From CAZOHG01 sp964579725 (GTDB lineage Bacteria; Zhuqueibacterota; JdFR-76; BMS3Abin05): a stretch of 64,000 bases of DNA. The position numbers were made by a program, and so were the translations under genes. Under the pieces are notes generated by a model. That model was not told where the DNA came from, searched no databases, and saw nothing but the letters and a program-made list of their open reading frames with translations. Positions 25,526 to 34,995 of the stretch are shown one piece after another; position 1 is the first letter of the stretch; every line of letters begins with the position of its first letter. The stretch lies in assembly GCA_964579725.1 (NCBI GenBank), contig CAZOHG010000002.1, positions 1-64,000 of the forward strand, read 5' to 3'.

Positions 25526-28105
25526 CTATTTGCCATTGTCCTGTTTTTTCCTCGGGTAGGGAACGCCCGGCCCTTTGGCGGCAAACCACAAAATCCGATT
25601 AAACGTGTCCTCGTCGGCGCGATCCACATCCTCCAAGTCCAATTTCAGCGATTCTCTTGCCCAGTGCAGTGCTTCGCCGTTCAAACTTTCAAGCTGAGGA
25701 TTGATTTCGGTGAGTGGAATGTTGTTGGGCAAGGAGGTGTACGGAGTAAAATCGGCCGAATCCGTAAAACAATCGGTCATCGGTTGCGCCACAAGGTCGA
25801 ACTGATTCATAGGTTTAATCCCCAAGATTTGTTCTATCGTGCGTACCATGCTAATTTGCGTGTAATACGTGGAAATCACCTTGCCGCGCTTGGTGTAGGG
25901 ACTTATGACGAATCCCACCGTGCGGTGAGCATCCACGTGGTCCAGACCGTTTTGGGGATCGTCCTCCGTGACAAAAATGACGGTTTCCTTCCAAAATTTG
26001 CTGTGGGAAATAGCTTCCACGATTTGTCCCAGCGCCAAATCATTGTCGGCTACGGCGGCATCCGGCGTGGGGCGCCCGGGCCGCGTTCCGGAGGTGTGGT
26101 CGTTTGGCAGAAGCATTATCATGAAATTGGGAAAATTATTGTCCGCCTCAAATTGTTTGAGCTCCTTTATGAAAACGCTGGCCCGGTAAACATCGGAAAC
26201 CGTGTTCGGAAATCCGATGTAATTTGGGCACAAATAGGGTTTCAGAGTCTCCAAATTGGCCTTGGCTTGAATGGAAAACTTGTGGGTTCCCAAAACAAAA
26301 TCGTCGTAGATTTCCAGGAAATTACCTTTGGGCTTAATTTCCGCCCGCACAAATTCTCCGTAATCCCGAAAACTGAGTCCCTTTTCCAGAACTTTGTCCC
26401 AGATAAAACCGGAGCTGGCGTAAGCAAGGGCGTCGTCTCCGTCGTACGGGTAGCTGCGGGAAAAATCCCCAAAAGCTTTTTCCAGATAATCGGTCACGAA
26501 AGCCTCGTCCGTCCATTGGTGGCCATCGGCACTCAGCACGCCGCTGCAGTAAAAATTGTCCAATAGAACAAAATCTTCGGCCAATTTGTGGTGATTGGGG
26601 GTCACCCGTCTTCCAAACATGACCAGATTGGTGTCGCCGTTTGCTTGAGCCATATCCCCCAAAACCTGATCGTAGGTGCGGTTTTCTTTAATGATGTACA
26701 CCACGTGTTTAAAAACGGATTTTTCTCCCGGGTGAACGGGCACCGGAACCAATTTTGTCCCGGTGGTGTCCAGAGCCGCCTGCGCCACCTGCCGAGCCAG
26801 ATCATTGTTGATTTCTACCCGCTTGGTCTCGGCAGCCAATTCTTTTCGGTTCGGAACCGGAATAATGGAAACGGACCCCAAATGATCGTGGGAATTGTGT
26901 CCCAAGCGTGTGGTGATTTGATTAAGAGAACCCAATCCCTTGACGTTGGCGACGTAAAGAAAATTTCCCCGGGCGTTTGTGACGACAGCCCCCGGATACC
27001 ATCCGGTGGGAATGGCGCCGATTAAACGGCTGGAAAAATACCGGCTGCCCAAAACGCCCGCTTTTCGTCCCAAAGCCACCACTGCAATGGCGTTGTTTGT
27101 TCCGTTGGCAACGTAAAGCGTCAAATCATCGGGAGAAACCACCAGAGCATTGGGAGAACTGCCAAAGGGGAGCGTACGACGCATTCTTACGGGAATGAGC
27201 TCAACCAAACTGTCGGTTTGTGTATTAATGACCGAAATTGTGTCGCTGTTGGCATTGGCTACGAAGAGGAAATTCCCGCTGTGACTTAGCGCCATGCCGC
27301 TGGGGTGCAGTCCCACGGGAATGCTTTTTATTTCTTTATTTTTGTCCAGATCGACGATCGAAACGGTTCCGTTGTTGGCAATGCCTGTTGCCGGATTGAC
27401 CAACACCTCGCTGCCAGACGTCGGCCCGGTGGGTTCGCCCTTCCGCGGGCGCCGCCCTCCCCAATTAGACACGTAAATTTTCCCGGAAGGATGCACCAGA
27501 ACCGTGTAAGGGGCTACACCAACGGGGATTTCATAGTACGTCTTGTCCGACAGATTGACCACCCCCAGACTGTTATTTCGACTCAGACACACCAACAAAT
27601 ATTTCCCATCTTTTGAAAAAGCCATTCCGGCAGGAACTGCATTTCCTTTACCCTTTGGGCCTTCAAATTCAAATTCCCGCGACCAGGTAAGAAAATGATC
27701 GGGCGAGATTTTTGCCTCCCACACGCGACGGCGCGCGTCCGACGTGTACAGTTTTTTCCCGTCTTTCGACAACAGAATCCCCACGAAGCTGTTGCCGCCT
27801 TTTTTCATGGGGAGGGTTTGCAGGATGGCGCGGTCCCGAACCCGAATGACCACAATATCCGATTGGTTTTTGACGTACAAATACCGTTCCTTGGGCCCCA
27901 ACACAAGGTCAACCGGGCGACCCGGGAAAACCACCTGAAAGCCCGCCGGAGTAAGCCGCTGGTGCGTGGGTGTGACCACGCTGCCGTCGGGTTGAATGCC
28001 CACGGTTACGTGCGAAAAATCAAACTCTTGTGCGAAAAGGGAGGGCGTTGCGCTCAGGGCAAAAACAGAACCGAAAAATACCGTCCAGAAAAGCAGCCGC
28101 TTCAT
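25526..28105 (-). CDS. YncE-type beta-propeller fused to a phosphoesterase (PF04185-like)
   Basis: An 859-residue exported protein. A signal peptide (MKRLLFWTVFFGSVFALSAT...FAQ) is followed by a seven-bladed-type propeller of YVTN repeats (LYVKNQSD, YVSNWGG, FVANANSDTISVINTQT, LYVANGTNNAIAV) over about residues 30-430, then a phosphoesterase domain: VVYIIKENRTYDQVLGDM, LLDNFYCSGVLSADGHQW, LPNDHTSGTRPG and VIFVTEDDPQNGLDHVDAHRT with the metal-binding D/H residues. Such bifunctional proteins are annotated as alkaline phosphatase/phospholipase C-like; the true substrate is unknown. Start ATG 28105 follows CCGGAGGCAAT. It has its own promoter upstream. Confidence 0.85.
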   Translation of the reverse strand: MKRLLFWTVFFGSVFALSATPSLFAQEFDFSHVTVGIQPDGSVVTPTHQRLTPAGFQVVFPGRPVDLVLGPKERYLYVKNQSDIVVIRVRDRAILQTLPMKKGGNSFVGILLSKDGKKLYTSDARRRVWEAKISPDHFLTWSREFEFEGPKGKGNAVPAGMAFSKDGKYLLVCLSRNNSLGVVNLSDKTYYEIPVGVAPYTVLVHPSGKIYVSNWGGRRPRKGEPTGPTSGSEVLVNPATGIANNGTVSIVDLDKNKEIKSIPVGLHPSGMALSHSGNFLFVANANSDTISVINTQTDSLVELIPVRMRRTLPFGSSPNALVVSPDDLTLYVANGTNNAIAVVALGRKAGVLGSRYFSSRLIGAIPTGWYPGAVVTNARGNFLYVANVKGLGSLNQITTRLGHNSHDHLGSVSIIPVPNRKELAAETKRVEINNDLARQVAQAALDTTGTKLVPVPVHPGEKSVFKHVVYIIKENRTYDQVLGDMAQANGDTNLVMFGRRVTPNHHKLAEDFVLLDNFYCSGVLSADGHQWTDEAFVTDYLEKAFGDFSRSYPYDGDDALAYASSGFIWDKVLEKGLSFRDYGEFVRAEIKPKGNFLEIYDDFVLGTHKFSIQAKANLETLKPYLCPNYIGFPNTVSDVYRASVFIKELKQFEADNNFPNFMIMLLPNDHTSGTRPGRPTPDAAVADNDLALGQIVEAISHSKFWKETVIFVTEDDPQNGLDHVDAHRTVGFVISPYTKRGKVISTYYTQISMVRTIEQILGIKPMNQFDLVAQPMTDCFTDSADFTPYTSLPNNIPLTEINPQLESLNGEALHWARESLKLDLEDVDRADEDTFNRILWFAAKGPGVPYPRKKQDNGK

Positions 28106-28183
28106 ATTGCCTCCGGGAATTTGTAAAACCTGAAAAATGAATGAAAGGAACCCCCGAAAATCCGTTTGTTCAATCATCGCACT

Positions 28184-28212
28184 AATTTAACGGTTTTGAA
28201 GCGAAGATTCAA
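28184..28212 (-). promoter_or_regulatory. Promoter of the phosphoesterase gene
   Basis: On the minus strand TTGAAT (28212-28207), 17-base spacer, TAAATT (28189-28184), about 80 bases before the start codon. Confidence 0.65.
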
Positions 28213-28482
28213 GCAAATAATCGGGTACGGTTCTTTTTTGCCTGACTTTTTAATCTTCTAACAAGCGTTTCCTCTTCTTCCCGTAGCCACGCTTTCAAAC
28301 AGCTTACTCTGCTTTTGTTTGAGGGAAAATCCCGTCTTCCGGTAAAAATTTTACGAGCCGGTTCAAATCACCAAAAAAAGATGGAATGTTAAAATTCAGA
28401 TGATTAAATTTAACAAGAATTTTGGTAATTCTGCGCTGGGAAATCATGAAATTCAACCTACTTCAAAATGGAGGGTTTTCAG

Positions 28483-29880
28483 ATGGCCAAGGAAGTGAGA
28501 ATTGAGCGGGATTCTCTGGGGGAAGTGGAAGTTCCCGCCGACGTTTACTACGGTGCGCAAACACAGCGCGCAATTGGGAATTTTCGAATCGGAAATGAAA
28601 AATTTCCCAAGGAATTTGTTCGCGCGCACGCGATTGTCAAAAAAGCGGCGGCTACGGTGAACCATGCGCTTGGACAGTTGGATGAGAAAATCGCTCGCGC
28701 CATTGAGCAAGCCGCTGACGAGGTAATCGAAGGAAAATTGGACGACCAATTTCCGCTGGTCATTTGGCAAAGCGGGAGCGGGACACAGTTCAACATGAAT
28801 GTAAATGAAGTAATCGCCAATCGCGCCATTGAAATTTTAGGGGGAAAAATGGGGACGAAATCCCCCGTGCACCCCAATGACCACGTCAACATGGCGCAGT
28901 CGACCAATGACACAATTCCTACCTCCATTCACATATCGACCGTTAATTCCTTGCGAAAAAACCTGCTGCCCGAATTGGAGGCGCTGCAAAAGGCATTGGA
29001 GAAAAAAGCCGAGGCATTCAAGGATATTATTAAGATCGGGCGCACTCACTTGCAGGACGCCACTCCGCTGACCCTGGGACAGGAATTTTCCGGCTACGCT
29101 GCGCAGATTGAGATTGCCCGCGAAGCCATTGAGCACACACTGGATCATTTGTACGAACTACCCATCGGCGGCACCGCCGTGGGAACGGGACTCAATACGA
29201 AAAAGGGATTCGACGTTAAAATGGCCGAGGAAATCGGGAAAATTACCGGTTTTCCTTTCCGTGTAGCGCGCAACAAATTTGCAGGACTTGCGTCGCACGA
29301 CCCCGTGGTAGAAACCTCCGGTGCGCTTAAAACGTTGGCCGCCGCTCTGAATAAAATTGCCAACGACATCCGCTGGCTGGGCAGTGGGCCACGATGCGGC
29401 ATCGGCGAATTGAATTTGCCCGCTAACGAACCGGGCAGTTCAATCATGCCGGGGAAAATCAACCCCACACAGGCGGAAATGGTCACCATGGTAGCGGCTC
29501 AGGTATTCGGCAACGACGTGACCATTAACATGGCCGGCGCCAACGGGAACTTCGAGCTGAACGTGTACAAGCCCCTCATTGCCTTTAATATTTTACAATC
29601 GATTCACCTGTTGGCCGATTCCGCCAAATCTTTTCGGGAGAAAATGGTGGAGGGCATCGAACCCAATCTGGAACGCATTAATCGACATGTGAATGAATCG
29701 CTCATGTTAGTGACCGCTTTGAACAAATACATCGGGTACGACAAGGCGTCGAAAATCGCCCTGAAGGCTTGGCGCGAAAATAAAACCCTGAAACAGGCTG
29801 CTCTGGAATTGGGATTTCTCACCGAGGAGCAATTTGACGAATGGGTACGCCCGGAAAAAATGATTGGCCCGAGTGACTAA
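28483..29880 (+). CDS. fumC: Class II fumarate hydratase
   Basis: A 465-residue fumarase C of the aspartase/fumarase superfamily. It has the [18 protein letters not shown] substrate loop, [40 protein letters not shown], and the signature [15 protein letters not shown] with the catalytic serine. It interconverts fumarate and malate in the TCA cycle, without an iron-sulfur cluster. Start ATG 28483 follows TGGAGGG at good distance; an upstream ATG at 28468 lies before that site. It is transcribed alone and ended by a strong terminator. Confidence 0.96.
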   Translation: MAKEVRIERDSLGEVEVPADVYYGAQTQRAIGNFRIGNEKFPKEFVRAHAIVKKAAATVNHALGQLDEKIARAIEQAADEVIEGKLDDQFPLVIWQSGSGTQFNMNVNEVIANRAIEILGGKMGTKSPVHPNDHVNMAQSTNDTIPTSIHISTVNSLRKNLLPELEALQKALEKKAEAFKDIIKIGRTHLQDATPLTLGQEFSGYAAQIEIAREAIEHTLDHLYELPIGGTAVGTGLNTKKGFDVKMAEEIGKITGFPFRVARNKFAGLASHDPVVETSGALKTLAAALNKIANDIRWLGSGPRCGIGELNLPANEPGSSIMPGKINPTQAEMVTMVAAQVFGNDVTINMAGANGNFELNVYKPLIAFNILQSIHLLADSAKSFREKMVEGIEPNLERINRHVNESLMLVTALNKYIGYDKASKIALKAWRENKTLKQAALELGFLTEEQFDEWVRPEKMIGPSD

Positions 29881-29987
29881 CGCTTATTTTGGGCAAACGA
29901 AGTTGAAAAAATCGCCTATTTAAGCCGATTGCACTGCTTTGTGTGAAAATTGTGAAGCGCAATACGGACGGGGTGACAAGTTCCTGT

Positions 29988-30026
29988 GTCCTCCTTTGTC
30001 GATCAGGCAAAGGAGGACGTTTTTTT
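29988..30026 (+). terminator. Terminator of fumC
   Basis: GTCCTCCTTTG (29988-29998), a nine-base loop, CAAAGGAGGAC (30008-30018), then G and seven T: an eleven-pair perfect stem. Confidence 0.93.
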
Positions 30027-30132
30027 AGGGGCGGCAGTGGCGATTTTTAGTCATGTTGAGACGAAGAATCCTCTTCCGTCATTTTTTTCTTCTCGAACGC
30101 AAACCATTTTGGGGGAATTTTGATTTTCACGG

Positions 30133-33100
30133 CTATTCTGTACTTTGAGCCACGGTTTCAACCGGTTGTTTCTTCTCCTTTTCTTCCAGAAGGGATTGAA
30201 TTTTTTCGGACAATTCTTGAATATTAAAAGGCTTGTGCAAATACCCCAAAACGCCGGCTTCCATGAGCTCCTGAGCCGAACGGTCCATGGAGTAGCCCGT
30301 GGCCAACAAAACACGAACGGTTGGGTCTAAAGATTTCAAAATCTGAAACGTCTCTTTCCCGTCTAAAACCGGCATGAGCATGTCGATAATAATGAGATCG
30401 AAATCCTTTTCGCTTTCTTGAAAAATGCGAATGGCTTCCTGGCCATTTCGGGCGGCCACAACCGAAAATCCCATTCGCTTGAGCATCCGTTCCAATACCG
30501 TGCGGATGACATCTTCGTCGTCAACAATGAGAATGTGCCCTCCTCGTCGGCCAAAATTTTTGAGCGCCGTCCGTGTGGTTTGCTTTTTACCCGTCTGAGG
30601 CACGCCGGGCAAATAAATGTGAAAAGTGGTTCCTTTCCCCTGTTCACTTTCCACATCGATGAATCCGCTGTGATTTTTAACGATGCCGTACACCATTGAA
30701 AGCCCGAGCCCGGTGCCCTTGCCGGGAGCCTTCGTAGTGAAAAAGGGATCGAAGATTTTAGAGATGGTCTGTTTGTCCATTCCCGAGCCCGTATCTTGAA
30801 TCGCAATATGGACGTAAATGGGAGCGGTCGGTTTGGGAAATTGTTTTCTGAAATGGGGCGTATTTTCCACCACGTCTGAAAGAAGGGTCAGCGTGCCTCC
30901 CGAGGGCATGGCGTCAATGGCATTTAAACAAATATTCAAAATAACCTGCTGAAACTGAGATGCATCTCCCATGACGGCGGGCAGAGGCGTGGTGAATTGT
31001 TTCCGAATGGCGATTTTTTTCTGCAATCGGTGTGAAATAATTTGGTAGGTTTCCTCTAACACCTCATTTAGGGAGACCGGTTTGTTTTCGTACTTACCCT
31101 TTCGAGCAAATCCCAAAAGTTGACGAGTAAGCGTGGAAGCTCGCTGTGCAGTTTGAATAATACCGTCAACCATTTCCAATTCTTCGCCCTTCAAATTATT
31201 TTCCGCCTGAAGCAGCGAGGCGTACCCGATGATTCCGCCGAGCAAATTATTGAAATCGTGCGCAATGCCTGCGGCCAAAATACCGACCGATTCCATTTTT
31301 TGCGCTTGCAACAATTTTTCTTCCAATTTCTTTTGTTCGCTAATATCCTGGTAGTTTTCAATGACCCGCGTCACCTTTCCGTTTTCATCTTTTAAAGGAA
31401 AGGTGTTCAGCGAAATGTAGCCCTCGGGATTTTCCTCGCTGGGGAACGGCACCACTTCCGATTGCGGGAGCCCCGTTTCAAACGTGCGCCGTGTGGGACA
31501 AAAGGGACAAACCGATTGCCGTTTTTGGTACACTTCGTAGCAGTGTTTTCCTTTTAGATCCGGACCGTAGAGTTTTTCTGCAGTGGCGTTCGCCATTTCG
31601 ATTCGGTAATCAGGCGTAATGACAGACAAACCGTTGTTGGTGGCATTGTAAATGGCGTCAAAGAGATGCGCCTGTTCGGCAAGGCGTTTTTCCAGCTCCT
31701 TCTTTTCTGTAATGTCCAAGAGAATGCCTTGAATGGCAGGTTGATTTTCGTACGTCACGTAGCTTACGTAACCCAAAATATGCCGAATTTTGCCTGTTTT
31801 GGTGCGAATGGAAAATTCGATGAGCGGCGGCGGACTTCCCCCTTGCATCCGAAGTTTGGCATTTTCCTGAAGTTTTTGAATTTCCTCAGGATGGATGAAA
31901 AAATCCCACACCTGCATATTTTTCATTTCTTCCGCGGAATATTCGGTAATTTTGGTCAGGTACTCATTAAAATACAAGAATTTCTGACCATCGTACACAA
32001 AGAACCCCGTTACTTCCGATTCCACTAAATTCCGGTATTTTTCTTCGCTTTGGCGAAGCTGTAATTCCATGAGCTTTCGCTCGGTGATGTCATTCAAATT
32101 CACCAACACGGCGGACTTATTTTCAATCTCAATTTTGCCAAAACTGTACTCCAGCCAGCGCACCTCGCCGTTTTTTCGATAAATGCGTACCTCAAAGTGC
32201 TGACCCTCGTTTTTGGCGCTTATGTTCGAATAGGCCTTTTCGACCATTGCCCGATCTTCCGGCAATATGAAATCTCTCCAACTTTTCCGGTAGATTTCTT
32301 TTCGACGATAGCCCAAAATGGCAGCCGCCGCCGGGTTGACGTAAAAAAAGGAACCTTCTCTCACAATGGCAATCCCCGACTGAAACTTTTCGGCAATATT
32401 TCGAAATTGGGCTTCACTGGCTTTGAGCTGACGCAACATGGCCAAACGTCCGGCAATGTTCCGGGCGCTGCCCTGAATTTCGACCACCTCTTTGTGGTTA
32501 TTTTGCACGCCCTTTAGCGAAATTTCAACGGGGATTACCTCTCCGTTGGGTGCTTTTAAGCGCATTTCAAAGGGTTCTAACAACTCACCGCAAAGAACCT
32601 GATTGAATTTCTCGCGAATAGTCGGCCAATCTTCCGGAAAAACAAGTCTTTGAAAAGGAAAAGGCTCATCTCCTGCCGAAATATCCAGCGGAGGCTGAGA
32701 AAGATAAGTCAGACGAAAATCGCGGTCGATTCGGAAAACGCGGTCTGTCATATTTCCCAAAAGCAGGCGGTAGCGCGTCTCCGAGGCTTTTGCCTTCTGC
32801 AAAGCGGCATTGGTTTTTGTTAAATCATTGAGAAACATGGTGATTTGATCCAGTTTGCCGTGGGAAAATACCCCTCGCATTTTGAGCTGCACGTGCAGAC
32901 TTTTCCCGTAAAGCGACGTGTAGTCGAATTCCAATTCCACGCTTTCGCCTTTTAAAATAGCCTGAGTTATTTTTTCAATTTTTTGAGGAGAAAAAGGGCC
33001 AAGTTCACGCACGTCTCTTCCAATGGCAGGCGGTTGTGCCTCTTTTGGAATGCCCATTAGCTCTCGGGCAGCGGGATTGTAATACAACACACGGAAATTG

Positions 33101-33204
33101 GCATCGCAAATCACAATGGGCATCGGGGCATCCTGCAAAAAATGTTGACCAAAATTCAACAATTTGGCAGAATCGTGTGCAATGCGGTCTAATGGAAAAT
33201 TCAT
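30133..33204 (-). CDS. Multi-PAS hybrid histidine kinase
   Basis: A protein of 1023 residues without obvious membrane segments. Five PAS-type sensor domains run in series (about 20-620), for example NFRVLYYNPAARELMG, DFRLTYLSQPPLD, GSFFYVNPAAAAILGYRRKEI, QKFLYFNEYLTKITEYS and DYRIEMANATAEKLYG, the last followed by a CPFCPTRR Cys pair that might hold metal. A HisKA domain with GIAHDFNNLLGGIIGYAS holds the phospho-His, then a HATPase domain with NICLNAIDAMPSGG, DTGSGM and GTGLGLSMVYG. The C-terminus is a receiver (ILIVDDEDVIRTV, IIIDMLMPVLDG). It is an orphan; no response regulator is adjacent. Start ATG 33204 follows AGAGGATC. Confidence 0.92.
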   Translation of the reverse strand: MNFPLDRIAHDSAKLLNFGQHFLQDAPMPIVICDANFRVLYYNPAARELMGIPKEAQPPAIGRDVRELGPFSPQKIEKITQAILKGESVELEFDYTSLYGKSLHVQLKMRGVFSHGKLDQITMFLNDLTKTNAALQKAKASETRYRLLLGNMTDRVFRIDRDFRLTYLSQPPLDISAGDEPFPFQRLVFPEDWPTIREKFNQVLCGELLEPFEMRLKAPNGEVIPVEISLKGVQNNHKEVVEIQGSARNIAGRLAMLRQLKASEAQFRNIAEKFQSGIAIVREGSFFYVNPAAAAILGYRRKEIYRKSWRDFILPEDRAMVEKAYSNISAKNEGQHFEVRIYRKNGEVRWLEYSFGKIEIENKSAVLVNLNDITERKLMELQLRQSEEKYRNLVESEVTGFFVYDGQKFLYFNEYLTKITEYSAEEMKNMQVWDFFIHPEEIQKLQENAKLRMQGGSPPPLIEFSIRTKTGKIRHILGYVSYVTYENQPAIQGILLDITEKKELEKRLAEQAHLFDAIYNATNNGLSVITPDYRIEMANATAEKLYGPDLKGKHCYEVYQKRQSVCPFCPTRRTFETGLPQSEVVPFPSEENPEGYISLNTFPLKDENGKVTRVIENYQDISEQKKLEEKLLQAQKMESVGILAAGIAHDFNNLLGGIIGYASLLQAENNLKGEELEMVDGIIQTAQRASTLTRQLLGFARKGKYENKPVSLNEVLEETYQIISHRLQKKIAIRKQFTTPLPAVMGDASQFQQVILNICLNAIDAMPSGGTLTLLSDVVENTPHFRKQFPKPTAPIYVHIAIQDTGSGMDKQTISKIFDPFFTTKAPGKGTGLGLSMVYGIVKNHSGFIDVESEQGKGTTFHIYLPGVPQTGKKQTTRTALKNFGRRGGHILIVDDEDVIRTVLERMLKRMGFSVVAARNGQEAIRIFQESEKDFDLIIIDMLMPVLDGKETFQILKSLDPTVRVLLATGYSMDRSAQELMEAGVLGYLHKPFNIQELSEKIQSLLEEKEKKQPVETVAQSTE

Positions 33205-33713
33205 TGGTGATCCTCTATTTTTTTGATGGAAATCCAATAGTGGCGAAAATTTTCTCTGATGGATACAGGAGAGACGCAGATGTCAATTCGGTTGACCGGG
33301 CAAAAGCCTGATCGAACCCAATGGCGAAAGAAGGAGAAGAAACGGCAGACGGCCGAAAATGTTTTCTCTTTCCAAACCTGAAAATCATCACCAACCCCAA
33401 TATTTTTTTTATGTATATCGGCCAATATTGGGAAATACTTGAATTCACAGGCGTTTTTTAGCCCTCGCGGATGGAGGTTTTTGAGGAATTTTTCGGACAG
33501 GAATGTTAATTCGGGGCCAGCCTTTGAGTTGGTCAAACTGCCCGGAATGGCCACTCCAAACAGAAGGCTAATTGTCCTCTGGCTACATTGACTTGGAGGC
33601 AAAATTCGCTCTTAAAAAATCGCAATCTGTGGGGAATTTTTTGAGAAGCGCCTCCCACCGCCAGTAGAATGTGAAAAATCATGTAAAATGAGCCGTTGCT
33701 TATTTTCCCCCGC
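33205..33713. other. Noncoding region upstream of the kinase
   Basis: About 510 bases without a supportable gene; the kinase promoter should be here but I could not pick one with confidence. Confidence 0.4.
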
Positions 33714-33768
33714 GTCCGAAAAACACAGGCTGAATGTGAGCCTATCCCTTCACTGGCGGACGAAAGGG
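33714..33768 (+). repeat. Dispersed intergenic repeat, copy B
   Basis: The second copy of the 55-base element at 13816, same orientation, 42 of 55 bases identical without gaps. CGTCCG (33713-33718) and CGGACG (33757-33762) could pair at its ends, and AGGCT/AGCCT pair inside. It lies just past the 3' end of the PAP2 gene. Confidence 0.6.
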
Positions 33769-33792
33769 ACGGGTTGACGGCGAGCCTCGACC

Positions 33793-34575
33793 TTAGTTAG
33801 GAATCTTCTTGGGAGACCGATGAAAATGAACCACAAATTCTCCCACAGCAACACCGATCGCCCCTCCCAAAAACACATCCGAAACCCAGTGCTGATTGTG
33901 GTACACCCGGGAGGCAGCAACCAGAGCCCCGGCCGAATACCAAAAAATCTTCCAAAACCGATTCCTCGCGGAGTTAGCCAACACTGTGGAAACCGCAAAG
34001 GCCACCGTGGTGTGCCCACTTGGGAGGGAATTGTAACGGTTGTCAAGCTGAAACGGCTTAAAATAAAACGGAGACGCCCCTCCGTAAGGCCGCCTTCGTC
34101 CGAATAAGATTTTCAGAACCACAGTCACTGTTCCTGCGTAGCCGCCAGCTTCGGCCGCGCAAAGACCCACCTTCCGAATTTTGTTCTTTTTAAGGAGATA
34201 ACCCACCCCGTACACCCCCATAACTCCCGCCACTGTCAACCCGTTTCCGTAAAAACGGTCCGCGTTCAAAAGAAAATTACCGACGGCATTTTGATGCCCT
34301 TGCGCAAATTCCCGGGTTGCAAAATCCAATTGCGACAGCAAAACAGTTGCTCCCATTGCTCCGGCTGCAACAATCCACTGGCGGCGTTGAAAGTGAAAGG
34401 GGGCCGCCGCTAATTTTTTCCCAACGCGTGTAAAATCCAAAAAATCATTTTTCAAAACGGACGGTTGACAGATTGAGAAGTCGACGCTGGTGGAAGATGT
34501 GACGGCAAACACATCGGTTGTTCCAACCCAAAAAAGAAAAATCACACCCCCCAATAGGCTGAGCAGTTTTCTCAA
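33793..34575 (-). CDS. PAP2-family membrane phosphatase
   Basis: A 260-residue membrane protein with the three phosphatase motifs: KILFGRRRP, PSGHTTVA, and SRVYHNQHWVSDVFLGG. Several hydrophobic segments surround them. The N-terminus (LLSLLGGVIFLFWVGTTDVFA) looks like a signal or first membrane helix. Such enzymes remove phosphate from lipids such as phosphatidate or undecaprenyl diphosphate. The frame opens with a TTG at 34575; GAGGAG is 15 bases upstream, which is far, so the true start is uncertain. It may relate to the ether/sphingolipid genes but is not near them. Confidence 0.85.
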   Translation of the reverse strand: MRKLLSLLGGVIFLFWVGTTDVFAVTSSTSVDFSICQPSVLKNDFLDFTRVGKKLAAAPFHFQRRQWIVAAGAMGATVLLSQLDFATREFAQGHQNAVGNFLLNADRFYGNGLTVAGVMGVYGVGYLLKKNKIRKVGLCAAEAGGYAGTVTVVLKILFGRRRPYGGASPFYFKPFQLDNRYNSLPSGHTTVAFAVSTVLANSARNRFWKIFWYSAGALVAASRVYHNQHWVSDVFLGGAIGVAVGEFVVHFHRSPKKIPN

Positions 34576-34894
34576 AGAGTTGATTTTAGTCTCCTCTTAC
34601 CTGATTTTTTGATCTTTGTCTTTTGTACCCCAGCATTTAGCCAACCCGGAGGCATAAAAGTCGGCTCTGAATGTACTCACCCCGAGTGAACCGTCGAAAA
34701 TCCAGAAAAACTTTCTTTGAAATATACTGAGGCGTCGTCGGAAAATCAAGTTCAACTTAAAAGACCCTGTTTTTACGGCGGTGCACAGGTGTTGTTGCGG
34801 CTGAAAAAATCCCTGAAAATCTACTCTCGAAAGGGGGAAAAGGCGCTGTGACCGTTTGTTTGCCGAACCGGGGAATTTGCCTCTTTCACAATTG

Positions 34895-34930
34895 AAAAAA
34901 ACGGCGGACAACTTTTCGAGCTGCCCGCCG
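34895..34930 (-). terminator. Terminator of the multihaem cytochrome gene
   Basis: On the minus strand CGGCGG...CCGCCG with an imperfect inner stem is followed by seven T (34901-34895). The rest of the 34576-34995 gap holds no gene. Confidence 0.8.
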
Positions 34931-34995
34931 CGGTCAAGGCTTTCGGCGGTTCTCGTTTACCAAATTCCGTACAGCTCTTGTCAAAAGATTTTTGG